Positions 1 to 6,683 are shown, numbered from the stretch's first letter. The stretch: 8,450 nucleotides of DNA from an uncultured Collinsella sp. (GCA_900756945.1 CAAELZ010000101.1:1-8450), one strand, 5' to 3'. Notes: a model not told the origin generated them from the letters alone. Translations and numbers: made by a program.

Positions 1-70
1 AAGCCCACTTCTCCGAGGAAGGGCACCGGCCCGGAGGCGGCCCCAGCGCGAGACAGTCCCGGATGCCTAC
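1..70. other. Spacer downstream of xfp; no gene seen
   Basis: This GC-rich stretch lies beyond the xfp stop codon and runs to the window edge. I see no convincing open frame and no hairpin followed by a T-run, so the xfp terminator is not visible here. The one recognisable feature is GACAGTCCCGG at 52-62, which is identical to part of the right arm of the large palindrome at 5114-5244. Confidence 0.5.
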
Positions 71-2599
71 CTACTCGTTGTCGCCCGCGGTCATCTGCGT
101 TGCGGAGAGCATGCCGTCGGCAGCAGTTGCAGCTGCAGCGTCGGGCCAGACCCAGTCGGTAAAGGCCGGGTGATCGAAGCCCTCGTCGCACGCGAACTCA
201 AAGGCCTCGGTGCGGAAGGCCTCCCACTCATCAATCTGCTCGGCAAACTTATTGGCGTCGACCATGCGCAGCACGTCGGCGGCCAGGGCCCAGCGGTCCA
301 TGTTGTTCAGACGCAGCATGTCGAACGGCGTGGTCGTGGAGCCCTTCTCCTCGTAGCCGTGGACGCGGAAGGCGTCGTGGCCGGGGCGGTTCCAGATCAG
401 GCGGCGAATCGTGCCGGCATAGGCGTGGAACGCAAAGAGCACGGGCTTCTCACCGCAGCCGAACAGCTCAGCCCAGCGCTCATCGCTTATAGCCTGGTCG
501 TTCTCGCAGACGTTCTGAATCTTGAGCAGATCGACCACGTTAACGAACCACACCTTAATGCCTAGCTCGCGCAGCATATCGGTTGCAGCCAGGGCCTCAA
601 GCGTCGGCACGTCACCGCACGTGGCAACCACGACGTCAGCCTCGGCGAGCGAGTCGGCAGTCGATGCCCACTCCCAAGCCGCGACGCCCTCGGCGAGCTC
701 GGCGCAGGCCTCGTCAACCGTCTGGAAGGTCGGAGCGGGCTGCTTGCCGCAGAAGATGGCGTTGACGCAATCGGTGGACTGGTAGACACGCTCGGCCACA
801 GCAAGGGCCATGTTGGCGTCAGCCGGATAGTACGCATTCACGATATGCGTATCGTTGGCCTTGTTGAGCAGCAGGTCGATAAAGCCGGGGTCCTGATGCG
901 AGAAGCCGTTGTGGTCCTGACGCCAGACGTGGCTCGACAGCAAAATGTTAAGGCCGCTGATGGGGGCACGCCACGGAATCTCGCGCTTGGTAGCCTCGAG
1001 CCACTTGCAGTGCTGGTTGACCATGGAGTCGACCACATGGACAAAGCTCTCGTAGGAGCTCCACACGCCGGAGCGGCCGGTGAGCACGTAGGCCTCGAGG
1101 AAGCCCTCGCACTGGTGCTCGGACAGCTGCTCGACGACCTTACCGGAGCCGGCCAGCAGCTCGTCGTTGGCATCGTCCTCGTAGAAGCCAGCGTCCCACT
1201 GCTTCTTGGTCACCTTGTAGGCAGCCTGCAGGCGGTTGGACGCGGTCTCGTCGGGACCGAAGATGCGGAAGTCATCCATGTTCTTGGCCAGAACGTCGGC
1301 AGTGTACTCACCAAAGACGCGGGCGGCCTCGGTAGAGCCCCAGCCATGACCCTTAGTTGCGACGGGGACCTCGTGGGCATGAATATCGGGCAGCTCGAGC
1401 TCGCGGCGCACCTTGCCACCGTTCGCGTTGGGGTTGGCGCCGATGCGCAGCTCGCCGGTCGGCATAAAGGCCGTCACCTCGGGGCGCACCTGGCCCTCGG
1501 GCGTAAAGAGCTCCTCGGGCTTGTAGGAACGCAGCCACTCGCGCAGCACGCGGAAGTGCTCGTGGGTGTCCTTGGCACTCGCCAGCGGCACCTGATGCGC
1601 GCGCCAGGAGTCCTCGGTCTTCTTGCCGTCGATCTGCTTGGGGCAGGTCCAGCCCTTGGGCGTGCGGAACACAATCATGGGGTAGGCCGGGCGGACCACG
1701 GTCTCGCCTGCGGCGGCCTGGGCCTGCGCGGTTGCCTTGATGTCACAGATCTCATCGAAGACCTGCTCAAACAGGGCAGCGAAACGCGCATGAATGCTTG
1801 CGTGGCTCTCGTCGTCAAAGCCGGCGACAAAGAAGTGCGGCTTATAGCCCATGCCCTCAAAGAACTTGGTGAGCTCTTCGTCGGACACGCGGGCGAGGAT
1901 GGTGGGGTTGGCGATCTTGTAGCCGTTGAGGTGCAGGATCGGCAAAACGATACCGTCGGTTGCCGGGTTCACGAGCTTGTTGGATTGCCAAGAGGTCGCG
2001 AGCGGGCCGGTCTCGGACTCGCCGTCGCCCACCACGGCCACGGCCAACAGGCTCGGGTTGTCCATGACGGCACCGTAAGCGTGGCTGAGCGTGTAGCCGA
2101 GCTCGCCGCCCTCGTGGATGGAACCGGGCGTCTCGGGCGCAAAGTGGCTCGGGATGCCGCCGGGATAAGAGAACTGGCGGAAGAACCTCTGCAGGCCTGC
2201 CTCGTCATTGGTGATGTCGGGGCGAATCTCGCGGTAGGTGCCGTCGAGCAGCGACTGAGCAGTACCGGCGGGGCCACCGTGACCAGGGCCCATCAAGAAG
2301 ATAGCATTCTGGTTGTGGTCGGCGATCAGTCGATTGACGTGACCGAACAGGAAGTTGATGCCGGGCGTGGTGCCCCAGTGGCCAACCAGGCGGTGCTTAA
2401 CGTCCGGACGACCGAAGTCGCGCACCTCACCGGTTTTCTCGTCGACAAAGTCGGGGCGCATTAGCGGGTTAGAGCGAAGGTAGATCTGACCGACGGACAG
2501 ATAGTTCGATGCGCGCCAATACAGGTCGACGCCCTCGAGCTCGGAAGCCGGCACCTCGTGGCCCAGCTTTTGCCACGGCGTCCCCAGTGTTTTAGCCAT
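71..2599 (-). CDS. xfp: Xylulose-5-phosphate/fructose-6-phosphate phosphoketolase
   Basis: This cytoplasmic thiamine-diphosphate enzyme cleaves xylulose-5-phosphate (and in many members fructose-6-phosphate) with inorganic phosphate. It yields acetyl-phosphate plus glyceraldehyde-3-phosphate (or erythrose-4-phosphate), and is the key step of the phosphoketolase or bifid shunt. The 842-residue product is full length for the family (about 790-830). Seen in the sequence: PGHGGPA at 105-111, the family signature EGGELGY at 163-169, the ThDP/Mg-binding stretch GDGESETG at 191-198, and RQDHNGFSHQDPG at 560-572 in the middle pyrimidine-binding domain, followed by the C-terminal transketolase-like domain. 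The start at 2599 is supported by GAAGGGA (2608-2614) eight bases upstream, and the protein begins with the usual short N-terminal tail. It follows the LacI-type gene in the same direction, with two operators over its promoter. Dual substrate specificity cannot be told from sequence alone. Confidence 0.96.
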   Translation of the reverse strand: MAKTLGTPWQKLGHEVPASELEGVDLYWRASNYLSVGQIYLRSNPLMRPDFVDEKTGEVRDFGRPDVKHRLVGHWGTTPGINFLFGHVNRLIADHNQNAIFLMGPGHGGPAGTAQSLLDGTYREIRPDITNDEAGLQRFFRQFSYPGGIPSHFAPETPGSIHEGGELGYTLSHAYGAVMDNPSLLAVAVVGDGESETGPLATSWQSNKLVNPATDGIVLPILHLNGYKIANPTILARVSDEELTKFFEGMGYKPHFFVAGFDDESHASIHARFAALFEQVFDEICDIKATAQAQAAAGETVVRPAYPMIVFRTPKGWTCPKQIDGKKTEDSWRAHQVPLASAKDTHEHFRVLREWLRSYKPEELFTPEGQVRPEVTAFMPTGELRIGANPNANGGKVRRELELPDIHAHEVPVATKGHGWGSTEAARVFGEYTADVLAKNMDDFRIFGPDETASNRLQAAYKVTKKQWDAGFYEDDANDELLAGSGKVVEQLSEHQCEGFLEAYVLTGRSGVWSSYESFVHVVDSMVNQHCKWLEATKREIPWRAPISGLNILLSSHVWRQDHNGFSHQDPGFIDLLLNKANDTHIVNAYYPADANMALAVAERVYQSTDCVNAIFCGKQPAPTFQTVDEACAELAEGVAAWEWASTADSLAEADVVVATCGDVPTLEALAATDMLRELGIKVWFVNVVDLLKIQNVCENDQAISDERWAELFGCGEKPVLFAFHAYAGTIRRLIWNRPGHDAFRVHGYEEKGSTTTPFDMLRLNNMDRWALAADVLRMVDANKFAEQIDEWEAFRTEAFEFACDEGFDHPAFTDWVWPDAAAATAADGMLSATQMTAGDNE

Positions 2600-2657
2600 T
2601 GTTTATGTCCCTTCGCTGTGCGGTCACCCTCCAATACGGCAACCTTTCGTTGGGACC

Positions 2658-2663
2658 AGTATA
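2658..2663 (-). promoter_or_regulatory. Predicted -10 box of xfp promoter
   Basis: Read on the minus strand this is TATACT, about 58 bases upstream of the xfp start codon. No good -35 hexamer sits 16-18 bp further upstream; that position lies in the gap between the two operators. Operator 1 begins three bases upstream of the -10 box, within the promoter spacer. The weak -35 is an observation; the promoter assignment is an inference from position. Confidence 0.5.
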
Positions 2664-2665
2664 CT

Positions 2666-2683
2666 TGCTAAAACGTTTTATCA
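2666..2683 (-). promoter_or_regulatory. LacI-type operator 1 (xfp promoter)
   Basis: On the minus strand this reads TGATAAAACGTTTTAGCA, with a perfect 12-bp core palindrome TAAAACGTTTTA (2669-2680) centred on CG. A/T-rich half-sites around a central CG are typical of LacI/GalR-family operators. It shares 14 consecutive bases with operator 2. It lies within the promoter spacer next to the -10 box, so bound repressor would be expected to exclude RNA polymerase. Confidence 0.75.
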
Positions 2684-2686
2684 TGG

Positions 2687-2704
2687 TGAAAAAACGTTTT
2701 ATCA
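2687..2704 (-). promoter_or_regulatory. LacI-type operator 2 (xfp promoter)
   Basis: On the minus strand this reads TGATAAAACGTTTTTTCA. Extended to 2686-2705, it is a 20-bp palindrome with a single mismatched pair, centred on CG at 2695-2696. The centre is 21 bp from that of operator 1, so both sites face the same side of the helix. It covers the -35 position and the region upstream of it. The adjacent LacI-family protein is the obvious candidate ligand, which is an inference. Confidence 0.75.
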
Positions 2705-2803
2705 CCCTTATCAATCCCATCGATTAGCAAAACGCGACATTCACCTGCGGCGTTGATTGTCACAGGTGCTCCACATTCGGTCTCTGCAAATTGGTAAACG
2801 TGT

Positions 2804-3832
2804 TTAGTTGTGTTTAGTAAGCTCGAGCACGCTGTCCTTAACGATAAGCTCCGGCTCCAGAACGACCTCTTCGGCACGCCTGCCGCCCCTACCGGCAAGA
2901 CGCTTGGACATGCAGCCAAAAGCATGCTCCGCAAGGACACCAGGGTCCTGCTCAATCGCGGTCAGCGCCGGCTCAAAGAGAACGTCGGCCGCCGAGTTGT
3001 CATAGCTCACCACCGAGATATCGCCCGGGATGCTCTTCCCCATCTCGTGTAAGCGCTTGAGCAAACCGAGGGCAATGTTATCTGAGCTTGCGAACACGGC
3101 AGTGGCGTCAGTTGCGAGCACTGCCTCCGAGGCCTCGTATGCGCTCGGAATGTAGTACTCGCTCTCAAACTCCAAACGCGCGTCGATCGGCAGGCCAACC
3201 TCGCGCAGCGCGCGCTCATAGCCGGCAAGTCGCTTGCGACCCGTATTGGAACGGCGGGCATTAACCAGGCAGGCAATACGGCGGTGGCCTTGCTCGATCA
3301 GATAGCGGGTGGCCATATAGCCGCCCATCTCGTGGTCGAACATCACCTTGTCGCACTCGAGCCCCTCAATGGCACGGTCGACCATTACGGCCGGGATGGG
3401 CAGGTGGCTGACTTCTTCGCGCAGGGCGCGATCATCGGAGAACTCGTCACCCACCACCAGGAAGACGCCATCAACGCCGCGCGTCACCAGCTGGCGCAGC
3501 AGCTCCAGATCGTCATCGGCGCTTCCGCCCGAGCTGGTAATGAAGAGCGCATAGCCGTCCTCGCGGCAGCGCTTTTCCAGGCTACCGGCGAGCGAGGCAA
3601 AAAAGCGGCTCTCGATGTTAGGGACGATAAGGCCCAGCGTGCGCGACTCGCGCATGACCAGGCTGCGCGCAATCTGGTTGGGAACATAGTGGTTGCGCGC
3701 CGCGACCTCTTTGATGAGCTTGCGGTTTTCTTCCGAGATGCGACAGGGCCGATTATTGAGAACAAGCGAGACCGACGAGGGGGAAAGCCCCACCTCCTGG
3801 GCGATCTGCTTGAGGGTGACTTTGTTGGCCAT
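2804..3832 (-). CDS. LacI/GalR-family transcriptional repressor, probable regulator of xfp
   Basis: This is a 342-residue DNA-binding regulator of typical LacI-family length. The N-terminal helix-turn-helix is at about residues 5-27, with the recognition part SPSSVSLVLNNRP at 18-29. The hinge-helix segment VPNQIARSLVMRES (50-63) leads into TLGLIVPNIESRFF, the first strand of the periplasmic-binding-protein-like effector domain, which continues to the C-terminus with the usual FASSDNIALGLL stretch. The start at 3832 is set by GGAAGGAG (3837-3844) four bases upstream. It ends 204 bases before xfp in the same orientation, and that gap carries two CG-centred palindromic operators, so I infer it represses xfp. 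No clear terminator separates the two genes, so some readthrough into xfp is possible. The effector cannot be deduced; a sugar or sugar phosphate feeding the phosphoketolase path is the natural guess. Confidence 0.92.
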   Translation of the reverse strand: MANKVTLKQIAQEVGLSPSSVSLVLNNRPCRISEENRKLIKEVAARNHYVPNQIARSLVMRESRTLGLIVPNIESRFFASLAGSLEKRCREDGYALFITSSGGSADDDLELLRQLVTRGVDGVFLVVGDEFSDDRALREEVSHLPIPAVMVDRAIEGLECDKVMFDHEMGGYMATRYLIEQGHRRIACLVNARRSNTGRKRLAGYERALREVGLPIDARLEFESEYYIPSAYEASEAVLATDATAVFASSDNIALGLLKRLHEMGKSIPGDISVVSYDNSAADVLFEPALTAIEQDPGVLAEHAFGCMSKRLAGRGGRRAEEVVLEPELIVKDSVLELTKHN

Positions 3833-3867
3833 CTCGCTCCTTCCGGGTTTACGCGCAATCTCTTGAA

Positions 3868-3873
3868 AGTATA
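3868..3873 (-). promoter_or_regulatory. Possible -10 box of the lacI-type gene
   Basis: The minus strand reads TATACT 35 bases upstream of the start codon. No convincing -35 hexamer is found at the right spacing, and no CG-centred palindrome like those before xfp lies here, so autoregulation is not evident. Confidence 0.35.
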
Positions 3874-3908
3874 GCGACTACCCCTCTACCTCGATGATAA
3901 ACACTTTA

Positions 3909-3945
3909 CCAATCCGGTAGACGGCTGTTTTACCGCCGTGATTGG
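3909..3945. repeat. Bulged hairpin in the divergent lacI-murB spacer
   Basis: CCAATC (3909-3914) pairs with GATTGG (3940-3945), and inside it ACGGC (3921-3925) pairs with GCCGT (3935-3939) around a 9-base loop. A six-base bulge, CGGTAG (3915-3920), lies on one side only. The right edge touches the larger inverted repeat starting at 3944. It could be chance or part of a composite regulatory element. Confidence 0.4.
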
Positions 3946-4005
3946 TGCAAAGTAACCTGGCCCCTTTGCACCATGTGATGCATTGGGGTCAGGTTACTTT
4001 GCACC
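3944..4005. repeat. Inverted repeat upstream of murB with alternative foldings
   Basis: The arms at 3944-3964 and 3985-4005 are complementary over 21 bases apart from one G-T pair (3960 with 3989); the outer 16 bases match perfectly. The 20-base loop contains a third copy of TTTGCACC (3965-3972), so the left end GGTGCAAAG (3944-3952) can pair either with 3964-3972 or with the far arm. The element ends 67 bases before murB and overlaps the best -35 candidate there. It looks like a REP-type palindromic element or an operator; I cannot decide between them. Confidence 0.7.
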
Positions 4006-4029
4006 AAATCCATCCGGGTGGGGTATATT
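3999..4029 (+). promoter_or_regulatory. Possible murB promoter
   Basis: TTGCAC (3999-4004) and TATATT (4024-4029) are separated by 19 bp, longer than the ideal 17. The -35 box lies in the right arm of the inverted repeat at 3944-4005. The predicted transcript would start about 35 bases before the murB start codon. Confidence 0.35.
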
Positions 4030-4072
4030 GCATTCGATTGATGAAAACGACCACCATAAGGCGGATATTCGT

Positions 4073-5035
4073 ATGCACGAGAATGACTTTTTTAACGAGG
4101 ACCTGCTCTGCGCGCTCGCCGGTGTTGCCGGCGAGGACAACGTGTTGATGAGCGAGCCCATGCGCGACCACACCACGTTTAAGATCGGCGGCCCGGCCGA
4201 CGTCTTTGTCACGCCCGACACCGAGCAGGGCCTCGTCGCCACGCTTGACACCTGTTATCGCTGCGACCTGCCCCTCACCATCGTGGGCAACGGCTCCGAC
4301 CTACTCGTCGGCGACAAGGGCATCCGCGGCGTCGTCGTGGCGTTGGGCGAGGGCCTCTCCGACATTACGGTCAACGGCACGCACGTCACGGCAGCAGCCG
4401 GCGCCTTGCTTTCCGATGTCGCCGCGACGGCAGCCGAGGCCGGCCTCACCGGCATGGAGCCCATCTCGGGCATCCCCGGATCGGTCGGCGGCGCCTGTTA
4501 TATGAACGCCGGCGCCTATGGCGCCTGCATGGCCGATGTGCTGGAGTCTGTGCGCGTCTACAAGCCCGCCCGCATGCTCGACGACGGCACCCGCGGCAGC
4601 GGCAACATTATTGAGTTCGATGTCGATGAGCTCAACCTGGGCTATCGCAAGAGCCGCATTGCCGACGACGGTTTCGTCGTGCTTTCGGCCACTTTCAATC
4701 TCGCCCCGGGCAACGCCGCGATGATCAAGGCCGACATGGACGACTACCACCAGCGCCGCGAGGACAAGCAGCCGCTCGACATGCCGAGTGCCGGCTCCAC
4801 CTTCAAGCGCCCCGAGGGCTACTTTGCCGGCAAGCTCATCATGGACGCCGGCCTGCGAGGACACGCCATCGGCGGCGCGCAGGTGAGCGAAAAGCACTGC
4901 GGCTTCATCGTCAACGCCGACCACGCCACCGCCGCCGATGTCGACGAACTCATCCGCCACATCCAAACAACCGTCAAAGACCAATTCGACGTAGACCTCG
5001 AACCCGAAGTCCACCGAGTCGGCGAATTCCTCTAA
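4073..5035 (+). CDS. murB: UDP-N-acetylmuramate dehydrogenase (UDP-N-acetylenolpyruvoylglucosamine reductase)
   Basis: This FAD-dependent cytoplasmic enzyme reduces UDP-GlcNAc-enolpyruvate with NADPH to UDP-MurNAc, the second committed step of peptidoglycan synthesis. The chosen start gives 320 residues, normal for the family. It is preceded by AAGGCGG (4058-4064) at 8 bases, whereas the longer frame from 3983 would add 30 residues encoded by the palindromic promoter region. Visible motifs: TTFKIGGPA at 34-42 and GNGSDLLV at 72-79 in the FAD-binding part, GIPGSVGGACYMNAGAYG at 133-150, YRKS at 191-194 with the conserved active-site arginine, PSAGSTFKRP at 238-247 with the general-acid serine at 242, and the terminal LEPEV at 309-313 bearing the conserved glutamate. 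The PSAGSTFKRP form fits the type II (Gram-positive-like) MurB. It is a single gene, ending six bases before its own terminator. Confidence 0.96.
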   Translation: MHENDFFNEDLLCALAGVAGEDNVLMSEPMRDHTTFKIGGPADVFVTPDTEQGLVATLDTCYRCDLPLTIVGNGSDLLVGDKGIRGVVVALGEGLSDITVNGTHVTAAAGALLSDVAATAAEAGLTGMEPISGIPGSVGGACYMNAGAYGACMADVLESVRVYKPARMLDDGTRGSGNIIEFDVDELNLGYRKSRIADDGFVVLSATFNLAPGNAAMIKADMDDYHQRREDKQPLDMPSAGSTFKRPEGYFAGKLIMDAGLRGHAIGGAQVSEKHCGFIVNADHATAADVDELIRHIQTTVKDQFDVDLEPEVHRVGEFL

Positions 5036-5040
5036 CAAAG

Positions 5041-5074
5041 AAGGCCCCGAAAGGGGCCTTCACTTTCTTTAATT
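5041..5074 (+). terminator. Intrinsic terminator after murB
   Basis: An 8-bp perfect stem, AAGGCCCC (5041-5048) with GGGGCCTT (5053-5060), encloses a GAAA loop. It is followed by the T-rich CACTTTCTTTAATT. The stem begins six bases after the murB stop codon. On the minus strand the hairpin is followed by TTCTTTGTT, so it may also stop transcripts coming from the convergent hydrolase gene. Confidence 0.88.
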
Positions 5075-5113
5075 CAGACAACCAGTCCGGTGTGTCGCGC
5101 CCCGAACCCAAGA

Positions 5114-5244
5114 GGGCCGGGACTGTCCGAGAGGCATAAGGTTGATCGCGAGTTCCGCACGAGCCGGAGAGCACTTAATGTGCTCTCCGTGCGAGCAGGA
5201 CTGTCCGAGCAGGCAACCTTATGCCTCTCGGACAGTCCCGGCCC
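5114..5244. repeat. 131-bp palindromic element with perfect 31-bp arms
   Basis: The arms at 5114-5144 and 5214-5244 are exact reverse complements over 31 bases. The 69-base centre holds a second hairpin: GGAGAGCAC (5166-5174) pairs with GTGCTCTCC (5180-5188) around TTAAT, extended by CGCAC (5156-5160) with GTGCG (5189-5193) across a five-base bulge. The centre also holds a third copy of the arm motif GGACTGTCCGAG (5198-5209), flanked by direct repeats GAGCAGG (5193-5199 and 5207-5213). The element ends eight bases after the hydrolase stop codon. No T-run follows on either strand and no flanking target duplication is obvious. A REP- or MITE-like interspersed repeat is the likeliest reading. 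Confidence 0.85.
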
Positions 5245-5252
5245 AACTTGCG

Positions 5253-6458
5253 TTACGACAGCGCAATACCGCCAAGCCAGCCCCAACGCACGCCAGAGCC
5301 AGTACCATAAAAGCTAATGAACGAATCGAGCGACTTCGATGTAATGGCACCCTCGTTGCTCATAACGATGCCGCCGCCAACGTAGATACCCACATGACCG
5401 TAGATAAGGCCCGGAGCACCCGTGCCGCTGTGCGAGGAATCGGCCACGATCATGCCCACCTGCAGCGCCGAGCGGTCGGAGCTATAGCACCAGGCGTTGA
5501 ACATGTCACACGCGTTGCCGCCAAAATAGCCCACGCCGGCATTGCGGAAGACATTGGTAACCCACGCCGCGCACCAGTTCTGACCCGGCGAAGGCGTGGA
5601 GTAGCACGCGTTGACGACGGCCTGCTGCTTGCCCGAGCCGGCATTCTGCTGCGGAGTTCCGGGCGCATACGATCCACCGCCCGAGCTCGAACCACCCGAG
5701 TAGGAATTGTTCTTGTTCGCGGCGGCCGCGGCAGCGGCGGCCTTCCTAGCGGCCTCCTCGGCCTGGGCGGCAGCGAGAATCTCGGAATCGCGCTGAGCCA
5801 TGAGCTCCTTGACGTCGTCGGAAAGACCGTTCAGCACGGTCTGGACTTCTTGCTGCTTGGCCTGCATATCCTGCATCTGAGCCGTCTGCTGGTCCTTGAG
5901 TTTCTCCAGGTTGGCCTTTTGTGCTTCGAGCTCGGTCTTCTGCGCGTCGAGCTCAGCCTGAATCGTCTGGATATCCTCGATGGCATCGCGGTCGCTCTTG
6001 TTGATCTTCTCAACGTAATGCGCGTTGGCGACGAGTTCCTCAAACGAGCCAGAGGCCAGCAGCAGCGACAGGATGTTCGTACCGCCGGACTTGTAGCTGG
6101 CGGCCACGCGATCGGAAAGGTCGTTGCGCTTCTTCTTGAGCTCGGCCTTCTTTTCATCGATCTGGGCCTGCGTGTCGTCAATCTTGCCCTGGACATTCTC
6201 GATGTCGTTGAGGGTCTGGGCATTCTTGTTGGCGAGCGCCGCGTACTCATTGGCAATGCTGTCGAGCTGAGCCTGGACCTCGTCGAGCTGGGCCTGGGCG
6301 GCATTCAGTTTGTCGGTGGTTTCTTGACTGGCCTCAGCCGCATGGGCGCGGGCGGGCAGGCCAAAAAGAACAGCCGCAGAAGCGGCGCCGAAAAGAGCCT
6401 TAAGGGCAGTGCGGCGCGAAAGCTCCTGCGTAAAGATGGAATCGTTGTTTGGTGACAT
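5253..6458 (-). CDS. Exported coiled-coil peptidoglycan hydrolase (PcsB/CwlO-like, C-terminal CHAP or NlpC/P60-type domain)
   Basis: This is a 401-residue secreted protein predicted to cut peptide cross-bridges in the cell wall. It has a leader with SRRTALK (14-20), a hydrophobic stretch at about 21-36 and a likely cleavage after AHA (38-40); the twin arginines suggest Tat export, although Ala replaces the usual Phe. A long coiled coil rich in Gln, Glu, Ala and Lys covers about 43-240 and includes NILSLLLASGSFEELV (128-143), the short helical hairpin typical of PcsB and CwlO N-terminal domains. An Ala-rich and Gly/Ser-rich linker (about 236-275) leads to a cysteine-peptidase domain with NWCAAWV (candidate nucleophile Cys296) and YGHVGIYVGGG (candidate His355). 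In relatives the coiled coil is a regulatory arm, often engaged by FtsEX. The start at 6458 has ACGGAG (6464-6469) upstream. CHAP versus NlpC/P60 cannot be settled by eye. Confidence 0.87.
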   Translation of the reverse strand: MSPNNDSIFTQELSRRTALKALFGAASAAVLFGLPARAHAAEASQETTDKLNAAQAQLDEVQAQLDSIANEYAALANKNAQTLNDIENVQGKIDDTQAQIDEKKAELKKKRNDLSDRVAASYKSGGTNILSLLLASGSFEELVANAHYVEKINKSDRDAIEDIQTIQAELDAQKTELEAQKANLEKLKDQQTAQMQDMQAKQQEVQTVLNGLSDDVKELMAQRDSEILAAAQAEEAARKAAAAAAAANKNNSYSGGSSSGGGSYAPGTPQQNAGSGKQQAVVNACYSTPSPGQNWCAAWVTNVFRNAGVGYFGGNACDMFNAWCYSSDRSALQVGMIVADSSHSGTGAPGLIYGHVGIYVGGGIVMSNEGAITSKSLDSFISFYGTGSGVRWGWLGGIALS

Positions 6459-6502
6459 ATGTACTCCGTTACATGCTTATTTATATGTCGCTCAACTCAA
6501 AC

Positions 6503-6530
6503 ATATTAACGCACATCGCGCTTGTCCCAA
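6503..6530 (-). promoter_or_regulatory. Predicted promoter of the peptidoglycan hydrolase gene
   Basis: On the minus strand TTGGGA (6525-6530) and TAATAT (6503-6508) are 16 bp apart, which is a reasonable sigma-70-like match. It lies 45 bases upstream of the start codon at 6458. The gene diverges from galE, and the remaining spacer (about 6531-6660) shows no other element I can support. Confidence 0.5.
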
Positions 6531-6683
6531 CTATTTCCACGAACGGCTGGAAAAGCATGGTCAGCGGCTCGCAAATACGTCCCACACCAAAGGTAAGGAT
6601 TATGCAAATAACACCCTATGAGTACGTTAACATCAATCCTCTGGTTTTCCTGCCCCGCGTGTTTTGGGCGCCCCCAGCTGCGC

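Noticed and set aside
845..2464. Long plus-strand open frame (539 codons) opposite xfp
   Set aside because: It is the antisense shadow of the GC-rich phosphoketolase gene. The product is Leu/Val/Gly/Ala/His-rich without recognisable motifs, while the minus frame shows all phosphoketolase signatures.
2687..2704. Catabolite-response (cre) element for CcpA
   Set aside because: The half-sites are spaced four bases wider than the 14-bp cre consensus, and an adjacent LacI-family gene gives a simpler explanation.
2742..2768. CACCTG...CAGGTG inverted repeat after the repressor gene as a terminator
   Set aside because: It has only a 6-bp stem with a 15-base loop and no T-run on the minus strand, so it is too weak to call.
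3983..4072. Thirty-residue N-terminal extension of MurB from an upstream ATG
   Set aside because: The extension is encoded by the inverted repeat and probable promoter, it has no Shine-Dalgarno site, and MurB families start near the residue encoded at 4073.
4301..5038. Minus-strand open frame (245 codons) opposite murB
   Set aside because: It is a shadow frame; the murB frame carries all the family motifs and a fitting ribosome binding site.
5114..5244. CRISPR array or intrinsic terminator at the palindrome
   Set aside because: There are inverted arms, not regularly spaced direct repeats, so it is not CRISPR. There is no T-run beyond either arm, so it is not a canonical terminator.
5142..6455. 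Plus-strand open frame (437 codons) opposite the hydrolase gene
   Set aside because: It is a shadow frame running through the 5114-5244 palindrome. Its leucine-rich pattern is the complement of the Gln/Glu/Lys coiled coil, and it shows no domain.
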